A DNA stretch of 64,000 nucleotides from Gymnopus androsaceus JB14 (Eukaryota; Basidiomycota; Agaricomycetes; Agaricales; Omphalotaceae). Under the pieces are notes generated by a model. The model was given only the letters and a program-made list of their open reading frames with translations. It had not been told where the DNA came from and ran no database searches. Position 1 is the stretch's first letter. The number at the start of each line of letters is the position of its first letter. The translations under genes and the position numbers were made by a program. The DNA lies in NCBI GenBank assembly GCA_009733575.1, contig ML769431.1, forward strand, positions 186,001 to 250,000. Reading direction: 5' to 3'. This document shows, one piece after another, positions 22,768 through 33,147 of this stretch.

Positions 22768-23397
22768 TATTAGAGTTATATTCCTAAATAGGAAGTAGTA
22801 GCAGTAAGTCCACACAGGACTTAGTAGTACAATCACACAGATTGATGGGCAACGACAGTGTTTATTACAGGGTATAGTACCTAAGCTTATATACAGTCCT
22901 AAGTACAATGATATATTGGGTAAGTGGCTACTGCATTGTGGCGCCGGAATGAGCTTTGAGCATGCTCAAACCTGCACGAGTTCGAGGGGAGATCCTGAGG
23001 AAGTCTGAGCGTCCCTGTACCATCGTCAAGATGTACTCAGCAGTGGATGTAGCTGAGGAGATGGTAGTTACAAATGGAAACCAATCTGATTTGTAATACG
23101 TAAGTAATTACTTAAATACTACTGGAATAGGGGTAATCGGATGAATGCAAGTCTGAAGGACTTGTCGAGATTCATGCACAGGTGTACATGAGGCTTGACA
23201 GCGTGAATACTTGTGGCTACTGTCCATACAGTAGAGTGGGTACTATGAGAGAGCAAGTGGATACGGTGAGAGACTGAGTGGAGTCTGCAAGACGATAACA
23301 GTGGAGTGCATGGGATGGTGATACAAACAATTGGAGACTACGAGAAAGTGTTCCATGTATAGTTCAATAAGATATATTTACCTTTGATATTCCAGCA
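22768..23397 (-). repeat. Copia 5' LTR (with a 264-bp insertion)
   Basis: Pairs with the 3' LTR at 16126-16759. On the minus strand it starts TGCTGGAATATC. It contains an extra 264 bp at 22937-23200. Confidence 0.93.
22937..23200. mobile_element. Solo-LTR-like insertion, 264 bp, TG...CA ends
   Basis: Absent from the other copia LTR. It starts TGTGGCGCC and ends GGCTTGACA, flanked by GCAT and GCGT, which could be a 4-bp target duplication with one substitution. It has no coding capacity and resembles a small solo LTR, though its parent element is not in the window. Confidence 0.6.
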
Positions 23398-23402
23398 TTC
23401 TT

Positions 23403-23832
23403 GTATAGACAAGTGTGTCTGTAGTTCAAGCTTGTAGGATACAGAAACTACCTACAGTATTTATACTAAATACAACTCTAACTATACTTTAATGAATAAG
23501 TTCTTATTGACATGTCTTCCTTCTCTAACTTCTTTCCTTCCTGTCCCAACTACCACCCTCCCCTGAAGAGCAGCTCTTGCTCTGAGGATGATTCCCCCCT
23601 GAACCACCTCCACCCTTATGATCCATTTGATCATCTGTCAGCCAGATGACCTCCCTGATAATGAGCTTGCTTCTCCTTGTCCATCTGCTCCAGTGCTTCC
23701 ATCTCATATTGAAGCAGAGCTGGAAGCTGTCCTGGATGTTGTGTTTCAAGTCAATGAATTCAATTGTGAGGAAGTGGCAGATTACTATAGTATGCATGTG
23801 CATTGAATGACTGTGCAGATCTTTTTCACCAA
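23403..23832 (+). pseudogene. Cys-rich hypothetical gene remnant, copy 2, first piece
   Basis: Bases 23490-23745 match 6250-6560 of copy 1: MSSFSNFFPSCPNYH from 23512, then SEDDSPLNHLHPYDPFD, which stays in frame here, and LPDNELASPCPSAPVLPSHIEAELEA. CpG sites of copy 1 are mostly TpG or CpA here. The reading is cut off by later insertions. Confidence 0.5.
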
Positions 23833-24229
23833 TAAGGGTAGTCAGATAGTCGATTCTGGGTTGATTCATGGAGTCAATTCAGAAGTTGTTCCGGCACTAC
23901 TGTTACCCTTTTCCTTTTCTTCCTGGTCATTTTTGGTCCATCGAGCTGGTTTTTTTACTGTAGCAGCTTTTTTGCTGGTTGTAGTTGTATCAGCTTTTCT
24001 TGTCTGTTTAGCCATGGTTGTGAGGATAAGATGAGTACTAAATAAAGTTTATTTAGTTAGTAAACTATAGTACGTAGAGAATCAACACTCGATTTTGATG
24101 GTTGTCCCAGCTTCAGCCGGGACAATGATTCGCTAGAATCAACTGAATCGGCAGTCAATTCTTGATCCTCAATCGAGTTCTGAATCGACTCTGTGAATCA
24201 ACCCAGAATCAACTATCTGACTACCCTTA
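23833..24229. mobile_element. Non-autonomous TIR element, 397 bp, TAAGGGTAGTC ends
   Basis: Inverted ends of about 36 bp start TAAGGGTAGTCAGATAG and continue into GATTCTGGGTTGATTC; subterminal zones repeat GAATCAACT-like words. The TAAGGG start resembles the hAT-like elements at 40939 and 62848, but the flanks show no clean 8-bp duplication. Confidence 0.7.
23866..24015 (-). CDS. N-terminal fragment of a transposon protein (49 codons)
   Basis: The frame starts MAKQTRKADTTTTSKKA and contains KKPARWTKNDQEEKEKG before a stop. The basic, Thr/Lys-rich start followed by ARWT-x-x-D is like the start of Myb/SANT-like proteins in fungal genomes. Lying wholly inside a short TIR element, it is probably what remains of a longer element gene after an internal deletion. 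Confidence 0.4.
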   Translation of the reverse strand: MAKQTRKADTTTTSKKAATVKKPARWTKNDQEEKEKGNSSAGTTSELTP

Positions 24230-24246
24230 ATACAACCTTCTGCATC

Positions 24247-25697
24247 CATCAGCAAAATCTGGGTGGTGGTCATAGCAGCCATAGCAGCCATAGTTCTCTA
24301 CAGAACTATGAGGTGCTATGAGGTGCTATGAGCTCCTGTGGGGTTGTTGAATATTCGCACCAACTGTCAGCCTTGTTTTGACATCTCATCATCTGTCATT
24401 CAACTCCATGGGTGCCAGTGGGCACTATATAAGAGTCGAAGCGCATTGTAGCAATGTTGTAACATCAACTTCTTTCCCTCTAAGATTCTTCCAACAGTGA
24501 GTGTCTGCTTTATTTCAAGTATTCTACTAACAGGCATTGCCAGCAGTCACAACCACTCATGAGTAGTAGCTAGTAGTAGTATCACTACATTAGTACTGTA
24601 TGTAAAAATCATTATACTAGTCTCGCTACATTGTACTAGTAGTACTACAAACAAGTCAATACATTATTTATATGATTATCTTTAGTCTTGCAATGGTTTT
24701 GCACAAGAACAATTCAAATGAATAATATATTTTGTATTGAATGTTATTCTTACAGATGACTTTTTTGTGATCTCTGTCGCTCTTATAGCATTCCATACAT
24801 CAGCAAAACCAGTATTTTCACTGGAGCTGCTGGAGCAGCCAGAGAATTGAATCAGTCTCCAGAGAGCTCTGGAGAACTCTGGAGACTCTGGAGAGAACAA
24901 AGCTGTAGTTGCCGATTGATGGTACTTTGAGAATGATGGGACTTTCCTTTTTTGGAGCTAGTCTGGCTGTCAGCCAGAGTAGCACCAAAAATGATGGCCT
25001 CGAGTGCCCTCAACATAATGATGGTTGCCGTCAGCAACTCCCTGTGTCATCAACAATGCTGTAAACTATCAGGAAGTGATATAAAATGCATGGGCTTTTA
25101 ACTTTTGACAAAGATGAACTTGTATTTTTTTTCCCCTTCCCCCACTGTTGCAAGTTGCAATGTTCCATCCTTTCACCATAAGTTTCACTTTCACATAACA
25201 TTGCTTTTTAGAGGTGATTTCCAGAAATGCAGAAGGGTTTGGCCCTTGGGCAATGGAGGCAGAAATCAAGAAGAGCACTATGGAAACATTGGGAGGGGAA
25301 AAACAGAAGACTCATCCAGTAATTGCCACTTATTACTACTACATAATAATAACTGCTGCAGTGCACCTAAATATTGTCACAGTACTACATAAAAATGATG
25401 AATATAAGATTTCTATCATTAATGCATGGTTACACAACATGGAAACTTGATTGAATAGCCCTCTGGAGGTCTCCAGAGGTTTATATTGGTCTCTGGAATA
25501 GGTAACCTTGCTCCAGCTGCTCCAGAAGCTACAGGTGCTCTGAAGATCTCTAGAGACCACCCAGGTTTTGCTGATGTAGCACTTCATAGCAATCCATAGC
25601 TCTGGACATAGGGTACCCTTGCTATAGCTACTATGAGTGCTATGAGTGCTGCACAGAACTGTCCAGTTCTGTGCAGTACACCCAGGTTTTGCTGATG
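24247..25697. mobile_element. CATC-family element 4 (outer, contains element 3)
   Basis: Left end CATCAGCAAAATC with CATAGCAGC / CTATGAGG words, right end GGTTTTGCTGATG; the target duplication is TC on both sides. Two blocks in the left arm match the interior of element 5 (12645-14970), including a TATA-like CACTATATAAGAG at 24423-24435. The rest is an insertion of element 3. Confidence 0.75.
24798..25576. mobile_element. CATC-family element 3 (779 bp)
   Basis: Same length as, and almost the same sequence as, element 2 at 13676-14454. Ends CATCAGCAAAACC / GGTTTTGCTGATG, flanked by TA on both sides. Confidence 0.9.
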
Positions 25698-26002
25698 TCT
25701 GCAGGTCCACCCAACCCTCACTCTTATCTCCTGCTTTGTTTGGTGTTGATGGATTTAGTTCTGATGAACTTGCTCAGTATGCAATTGCACTGGAGGATCC
25801 TGCCAGTCTTTCTTCCCCAGTAAAACCTCACCAACATGTTTTCCCTTCTGCACCTGTGGGCTCACCCCAACCCTCTCAGCCTTTGTCTGCAGTTCCACTA
25901 TGACTTCCCTCGCTGTCTGTGCCACCTACCTCACCATCTCCAGCTTTATTTCAATGCGCAAACAAAGGATGTTCACTTAAATTGAGGTTGAAGTTTTGTC
26001 AA
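25698..26002 (+). pseudogene. Cys-rich hypothetical gene remnant, copy 2, second piece
   Basis: Open stretch with PALFGVDGFSSDELAQYAIAL and SSPVKPHQHVFPSAPVGSPQ, then SPALFQCANKGCS matching the zinc-module start of copy 1. The first 200 bases have no counterpart in copy 1, so copy 1 has a deletion. Confidence 0.5.
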
Positions 26003-27701
26003 CATCAGGAAAACCTTAAAATTCAAATTTTGACAAATTTTGACAAATTTTGACATCCTTGTAAAATTGTGGCACATTAAGACAGATTATTGTATATTCT
26101 TGCAAAAGCTGTCAAAAGCTGTCAAACCATTGAATAACCCATAAATAATTTGGACTTACTTTTATACATTTTGCTTGGGATATTACATCGCTCAAACATG
26201 TTATTTTAGGCTTTGGAGACTGACTGCTTTCAAGTTTGAGAGTTTTGGTTAGAACAGTGAGTTGGAGTATGGACCGATGGAGCTAATGCAGGCTGATATC
26301 ATATATGAATTGGAAGTACAGAACTGCACTTGCTGGTTGTTGTCTTTGACCTTTGCAAGGTCTTTGAGCAACAAATAAGGTTTTAATAATTATCGCTACA
26401 TATGTAGAGTGAGTGTTGATACCTTGGCATGCGACATTTGATGACATGTCATTCCGGCTGTGAGCTGGAACCTGCCCTACATCAATGTCATCATATCATG
26501 TTGTGTTGACAGTGTTGTTGATTGTCTCTGTCTTCCTTCAACCACCATCTTCCTGCCAATTTATCCCTGGCTCAATGCCAGCTCGATGCAGCCATGGTCC
26601 TCAAGATTCAACAACTTTATTCTCATTGATGTTCCAAGCCACATTCTGTTGAGCCTCATCTGGAGAATGGACAAGAGTTGCTTGGTGGCAATTGTGCGTA
26701 GAACACACTCTTTGTGAAGCCCTATCTGAAGACGTGTATCCAGTTGTTCCTTGACTCCAAGTTGACAAAGGTATAGTGTCTTGTTACATGTGCTGCTCTT
26801 AAACCAATTTCTCCTGCATTTGTTAGCTTTCAAAGGTATTTGGGTTGGTCCGCATCTCTTTTTCTGGTCACTTCTTGTACTCGATTGAGCTGACTATTCC
26901 TCACTCTAGCAATGTATGAAATGGCACACATCTGCTGAGAAGGGTTATGGTTGCTGTATCTAGGTGCGCTCAACATTTTATTGTTTTGTAGTTTTGACTG
27001 AGGTCCCCTGTTGCTTCAGGTTCTCTCTGACATAGTAGTTCTGTACGTCGTTTAGATTATTATATGCTTGTTACCCCTGCAACGCTCCGCCCATTCCTCT
27101 TGCAACTGCACTTGTCATTTTTGCTCCTAGTAGTGCCTTGTCATCATTACCGTGTTGCCATTATTTGTCACTCTTGCTATACCCCAGCCCGTTCCCATTC
27201 CCACTACCCATTCCTATTATTGCTGCTCTAGTAATTGCTCTCATCTACTAGTACCACATTGCTCTTGCTACACGCCAGCCTGTTCCTCTTGCCACTACCC
27301 TTGTTGCTCTTGCTATAGTCCTGTGTCCCTCTTGCTCCTGCCATATCCCTCCTTCTATATCATGTGTCCATTATGTTGCTCTTGGTGCTTGCTACCATGT
27401 ATACTCGATTCCGATGTTGATATGTACTAGTTACTATTATTGAATGTGATGTTCGTGTTCAGTACTGTGTTTGAAGCAAACTTAATTAGTATTATAATTG
27501 CAAGTTTACAGCTCAATGAGTGAAGATATACAATGATTCAGCAAATATCTTACAAATTTTTACACTTGGTACAAACAGGGTGTCACAATATTGTCATACT
27601 TTGCCAAACTGTCAAATTTTGATTATTATGAAAAATTCTGCTACATTTTTACGGTTTCAGTCATATTGTGGCATAATATGAGTTTTGGGGTTTTCCTGAT
27701 G
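26003..27701. mobile_element. CATC-family element 6 (1699 bp)
   Basis: Starts CATCAGGAAAACC and ends GGTTTTCCTGATG, flanked by AA on both sides. Copy 1 gives the empty site (GAAGTTTTGTGAAACCAAG near 6650). The left subterminal zone repeats ACAAATTTTG; the right has CTGTCAAATTTTG. Frames such as plus 26460-26717 have no recognisable domain. Confidence 0.88.
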
Positions 27702-27966
27702 AAACCAAGTTCTGTACAAAGTGTTGTACAGCAAGGATTGAGTGTGACTGCCATGGCTCACATCATCATTGAAAGTCATTGCTCTTCCTGTAGTCTCTCC
27801 CCTAGTCATGCATGGTTGCCAAATCTTTGACTGGTGATGTGAGCTCTGAACCTCCAGTGACAGCAGTCCTCCAAACACTAGCCTGTTCCTCCTGCGCATG
27901 TTTTGAGGGATATGGCACCTGAACTGGTGTCGCAGATAAGTTAGCAGAAAAGTCTCATCAGGTAGT
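27702..27966 (+). pseudogene. Cys-rich hypothetical gene remnant, copy 2, third piece
   Basis: Matches 6655-6930: C-x4-C-x2-CC followed by DC, HHH and CSSC encoded at 27702-27830. Most CpGs of copy 1 are TpG or CpA here. Confidence 0.5.
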
Positions 27967-29737
27967 GGTGATGAGTTAGATTTGTGCTAGGTATGAAAAC
28001 CAACCAAACAACAATCACCCCAATCAGATACAATCCAAAAGGTTTAATTTAATGCGAGGAAGGAGGTTGTCAAAGGTTCCCTCAACTACTAATTGATTTG
28101 AAGAGAAAAGCACTTGACAGTTGGCACAGATAGTGCAAGATGAACAAGGTTTTATATTTGGAGGGAGGTTTTTGAAAAGCCAACTAATGTACGACGACGC
28201 GCTGAACTAATTGAGGGGAAAGCAAACACCAAAGCACGGGTCAAGTACGCCAACTCAACAAACGACTTTGCGTATCTCGGGAGCCTTTACATTGCCGCGC
28301 AATGATACTCCAACTCTCAGGGAATCCCACAAGTTACCTAACTAAGCTTATACGACTGCTGCACAAGTCACTCGAAGTAGGCGTTTTTAACACACTCAGC
28401 AAAGAGCAGGCAAGGGGTAGAATCTGTTGGTAAAGCTAGGTAACACTCCGAGAAGCTTCCTCCCTAAAACTAGACCAAGCCGACACTTGGGTCCAAGACC
28501 TTTCCTAATCAACAACGGGCTCGTCGAGGTGTGCATGTTAGGCTCCACCTGCAGTCCTAAGACTGATGTGACCTCTCTTCAAGATGAAAACCAGGAATGC
28601 TCGACTTAATAGCCGGGAAGTAGAATGAACAGCCTCAGTATTATTGAGGTTACAAGAAGGCCACCCATTTCAAAGGTTGCAGAGGATGATGCAGACGCAT
28701 CTGAGCGTGTAAAAATCACTACAGGTCCTAAGATAGAACTGCATTTCAGGTATCAAGTCTAACTTGTCATTCCGAGATAGAATAGCTACCCTTATATACT
28801 GAGCGAGATATAATAAAATAGGAAAATGAGAGAAACTGAGCAAGATAGGATGAAACAGAGTAAGTAAAATAGAAAAAGATAAATAATGTCCATATATGCG
28901 TGTATACTATGGTTTTGCCTCAATGTTTCCTGCTTCGTTTGTTTGTCTTCCTCGATTGGGTCAACTTTTGGGATTTTTGGTCCGAATCAACTTGAGTCAT
29001 TTGCCTTTTTACAAGGCTCGCCAGTTCCTTTAGCAGAACAGCCCTCGGAAGTATTTCTATGTTTTTCCTTGCCAATGGGAGACTGGTTATTATCCCTAGT
29101 TCCGCGTGGTCTCAAGTCTAGATGCCTGGTAGTATATGGATCTTGGTAAAATGCTGAGGCTCAGATAGAAACACTCCCTGGTCCTTCCATGCTCTAGAAG
29201 TAGCTACAGCAAGTGGGTCATGTGGCCGCGTTGGATTGCCGCGGCTATCTGCCTGGGCGTTTTCCAGCGAGTGTCGACTTTGAGGGCACCCGTTAGGGTA
29301 TTTATTCATCTCGGTCCACCTTGCTTTGTTTAATAAACTTGAGTGTCGTATAGACTCCTTTGGTGAGCTGATCGTGGAAGCAATGCCTCGTTAAGACTTT
29401 GATCCCTTGGGTATATCCTTTGATGACCTAGCCTAGTATAACTGGTATGTGGGCTCGTTTATCTGCCTCGGTCAGCAACTTGTTATCCAACAAGCTTGCC
29501 TCGCTACACCATACCACGCATAGGACTTTGATTGAGGTGCATTCACAAAGTTAAGTATGGTACCATTGCGTGTACCATTACTCTGCAACCTCTTGGGTAG
29601 AATAGGTCCTCGGTAGATTTTAACTATCAGCTTCGGGCTCACTATAGTTCTCTTATTGACCGTGTTTTGTTACTAACAGAACCTAGGATTATTGGATCTG
29701 CACAGTTCTAGCCTTAGCCAAAAAATTGGTGTATGCT
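27967..29737. mobile_element. Insertion of unknown class, about 1.77 kb
   Basis: Defined by comparison with copy 1, where AGGCGGCGGTTTTGCTGG is continuous. A possible 5-bp duplication TGGTG flanks it. Unlike its surroundings it keeps many CpGs, so it looks younger. Short frames inside (for example plus 28886-29149) show no recognisable domain, and the ends are neither a clear TIR nor TG...CA. Confidence 0.5.
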
Positions 29738-30132
29738 GGAGCAGCATCAGCAGGAAATCAAAATCAACCAGAAGAAATATGTAGAAATATATATTTGGTA
29801 TCAGGTATGCTTGTCAAATGACATTGATGCTTGTTTGACTATCCCAGCTGTGTATACTAATCATCTGCTACTAGGATAGTGTTGGTCCAAACCATTTTGC
29901 TCCGATGGGCATTTCTGACTATCCCTTCTTAATCCTTGCAATGTCTCGCACCCACTATGATGCATCAAATTGCTCACTATTGGCACGACTGAACTTGTCA
30001 GTTGATTGATTGCCTGAGGAAGTTGGAGCCATACTTTTGCCGTTCATTTTCAATAGCCCGAGAGAGAGCCGTGCAATGTAGGCAATGATGGTATGTAGTG
30101 TTGTTCTGCAAAACACATAATATATAATATAA
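29738..30132. other. Non-coding part of duplicated copy 2
   Basis: Aligns with about 6930-7282 of copy 1 with many CpG-to-TpG/CpA changes. No gene is supported. Confidence 0.4.
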
Positions 30133-32732
30133 TTAAAAACAACAGAGCCCCGCTATCCAGCGACGCTTAACTTTCTCAGGGCCAGACGGATTGGGAATAA
30201 TCTTTGGAGGTTCCGACACAATCAAACTAGGTTTAACCCCAAAGATGAGCTGCTCAAGTAAAGGATTCGAGAACATTTTCCGTGTCTCATCAAGTGAGCT
30301 ACCCCTCCCGGATGTAATCCTCGACAATATATCCACAAACTCCTCAAGCTCCTCCGCATACGCATCCTCCCTTAAATACTGAATAACATCCTTCCCTCTC
30401 ACTTTCAACCCCTGCCACTCCTTTGCCCAATGTGGCCGTATGTTGAGCGGTTTTCCATCAGCGTCAGTGTAGCTAGCCCACTTGTCCAACATGTGCTGTT
30501 TATAATCTTTCCATTCGCTTGGGGTCGTGTTAAGTGTTGTGAGGACTTCGATGGAGCATGTTCCAAGGTCGTTGTGCCGCTGAGGTGCTAATAGCATATC
30601 GGATGAGCCGGTGATGCGCATCTCGAGAGTTACACGCATTGGGCAGGTGTCAAGATTTTTATAGAATGCGGTTATCCCGTCCCACCTATGAGGCATTGAT
30701 TAGGCTATACTCTAAAACGAATAGGAGCTTGGACGTACCATGCTCGTTGAATGATACTGTAATCCCTAGTCATTCCTCCCTTCACCGCAGGAATAGGAAT
30801 CTCCCACTCCGAATCCAAACAACGCATGTTTTCTGTTTGAACAATTAGTTATACTATATTTGACTGAGTCGGAACTATTCTATATAGACACGTACGGATA
30901 CCCCTCCTAAAGTGCAACGCCTCGCTGACATAGGTATGTATGGCATTCTTCTCCTCTGGGACATCAGGCATCTGAAGCATACCAAATGAACCAAAGATGA
31001 ATGCCTGCAGCCATCCAGGAAGCGTTTGGTATTTCGACCAGTTGTTGATGACCTCGGCGAAGAATCCTTCCAGCTTCCAAGAACTCACATTAGCAATCAT
31101 ACACAAAAAAGAAACTGAATGGCATTGGCTTACCCATTGGAGAGCGGCCTGCAAATTACTCGGGTAGGCATCTAACTTTTCCGCGATTGTAACTTCAGCG
31201 CGTTGCCATGTGTTGACCCATACATCTGCTTGGAAGGGAAACCAGAACCACTCAACATAATACTCCTTCTCAATCGTCTCCTCAAACTTCTTTTGGGCAT
31301 CAGCGAGCTGTTCTTTGCTGTATTGGGAGATTTCCATCCATGCTGGCGCCTCGGCATAATCGTAATTCGGTGGTGGAGGGATAGCGAGCGGAGCTGGAAT
31401 CTTTCTGGGCTGCATCACTGCTTTCTGCATCTTGTCCACACGCAGTGTGATGCTCAGCACGACTCCGAGCAAACCGAAGCATCCTGCTGCCGCTCGAAGC
31501 TGGGCTGGATCATTAACAGTCTGGATGTTGCCCTGTGGGTCGACGTATTCCACCTCTGCTACAAGGTCAGATAGCGTACTAGTCGAGAGACCTGCTCCGT
31601 GGCAAACAGGTGCGTTGGATCCACCAAAGGTGATTTCAACCTGCATATCGAGCTTAGTTTATTTAATTTTATTTTCACCTCCGAGAGAACTCACCATGAT
31701 GACATTTAGGGGCAACGCCACAGTCCTATTCTTGAAGCACCATTCACGGAATTGATCGTTTGTGGTACCAGTACCAATCTTGGCCAAGTACTGGCCGTTG
31801 CTCTCGGTTACGTTGATACCTTGGAGATCTGACTTTGCATCGATTACGAGGACGGAAGGAAGATCAATGGTTGTGGATAACGGGAGTAGGACTACAATGA
31901 TTTCTCCATCAGCAGAGTACAGATCCCTTTGAAAGCGAACCAGTGAGCCACATAAAAATCCAGCATAATATTGACCGTATAAACGTACCCCCAAGTGTGT
32001 CTGAACCCTGCAACCCTAACACGCTTGTTAACCTCAGGTCTCCTCGCCCACCTCACAAGATTCTGTACACCAATACTCGTTCTAGCGGTGAATGTATAGC
32101 TGGGTGTATTCTTGACAGTGCGTCCCCAGTTCTGGAATATCTCGTTCTGCAGGTAGACCATAGGCTTTCCATCGCCTTCCTTGACATCAGGACTCTGCTT
32201 CCCTTCGGTTGCAACGAGGTTGATAAAGTCTTTGTAGATGAAGGATGGCTTCTTCGGAATAGAGTTGAGTGGACTATCCTCTTTGAGAGCATCGACACGA
32301 CCAGTCTTCTCATATTTTCTCGTGAAGGGACCATCGCTGATAGTCCAATCAGTTGATTATCATTCTCCCACTGGCTAGCATTCGACCAACTTACCCATCT
32401 TCCAAAGTGCGCACCAGTGCAGAACCAACGGCGTTCAAGTCGCCGTCAACTTTGTCCTTGTAAAGCTCATTCAGCTCCGGGTCATTTTTCACGAGTTGGA
32501 ACAGGTCAGAGAAGAGGTTGGCGTTCTGGAGACCTCCCTGGTGCAAACCTTCGACGATGTTGTACAGGGGTTTGAGGCCGGGATCCTTTTCGCTTTCCTT
32601 GCGAAGCTCTTCGAGGGGGTCGATGTTAGACGGTGCTGTACAAGAGGGACACCGATTCGTGAGTTCAAGGAACAAGCCTGGCCGAAATAGGGATTAGCAG
32701 CAAGACTTGCCTGCAAAGCTCCCGGAAGACAT
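30133..32732 (-). CDS. FAD-linked sugar-lactone oxidase-like flavoenzyme (intact copy)
   Basis: A 742-aa flavoprotein of the D-arabinono-1,4-lactone oxidase / VAO family, which oxidises aldonolactones using FAD and O2. Exons on the minus strand are 32732-32711, 32635-32395, 32336-31989, 31926-31695, 31640-30902, 30832-30739 and 30685-30133; the sum is 2229 nt and all junctions keep the frame. The first intron begins with GC (CAG/GCAAGT). The FAD-binding domain has RVRVAGFRHTW (about residues 194-203), DAKSDLQGINVT and EITFGGSNAP..HGAGLSTSTLSDLV; the C-terminal part has HFRRENMRCLDSEWEIPIPAV and RPHWAKEW, resembling the HWxK motif of lactone oxidases. A GTAAGC inside exon 5 (about 31135) suggests an extra intron, but no acceptor restores the frame and the sequence reads through. 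A mostly soluble, possibly mitochondrial or peroxisomal enzyme is expected; the substrate is not evident. Confidence 0.85.
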
Positions 32733-32794
32733 AATGCAGCCTGAGTAGTTCGTTATCCGAGTGGAAGTCTGAGCCCAGAGCTCTGGGGACTCAT

Positions 32795-32802
32795 GTTTTA
32801 TA
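32795..32802 (-). promoter_or_regulatory. TATA box, lactone oxidase copy 2
   Basis: TATAAAAC on the minus strand begins about 70 nt before the ATG, at the same place as TATAAAGC in copy 1. Confidence 0.5.
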
Positions 32803-33147
32803 GTGAATTCGACTGCTTCTAGTCGGGGACACTAGTATACCGTACGGCTAGACCAATTCTGGTTTTCTGCATCTTGCGTGTGGTTACATAACTGCCTTTG
32901 TTGTCGCGGTGCCAAATATTCCGAAACCTTGAACCCCCTGGTTGCTAAATTTGGTTAGTCACAGGTTAGTCATTGCAGAAAAAAAAGACATGAGCTCAAT
33001 GCGGGTTGCCTGACTGGGCCATGAAGATATGCTGAATGTGATTCAGTTTTAAATATATATATATATTGCATCCAGTGCAGACGACAGGCAGGGCCAGGGG
33101 CCCTGTTCATATCAGCTCTATAATACCGATGTACATACTGTTCTTTG

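Larger units (their letters stand above)
16126..23397 (-). mobile_element. Ty1/copia LTR retrotransposon (inactive, with nested insertions)
   Basis: A full-length element on the minus strand. The 5-bp target duplication TTCTT lies at 16121-16125 and 23398-23402. LTRs at both ends start TG(T/C)TGGAATATC on the minus strand. A primer-binding site follows the 5' LTR and a polypurine tract precedes the 3' LTR. Coding order on the minus strand is an N-terminal ORF, Gag with zinc knuckle, protease, integrase, reverse transcriptase and RNase H, the copia order. It carries three insertions: a palindromic MITE in the 3' LTR, a 264-bp TG...CA element in the 5' LTR, and a 1204-bp CATC-type element in pol. 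Frameshifts and a TGA in integrase make it dead. Confidence 0.95.
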
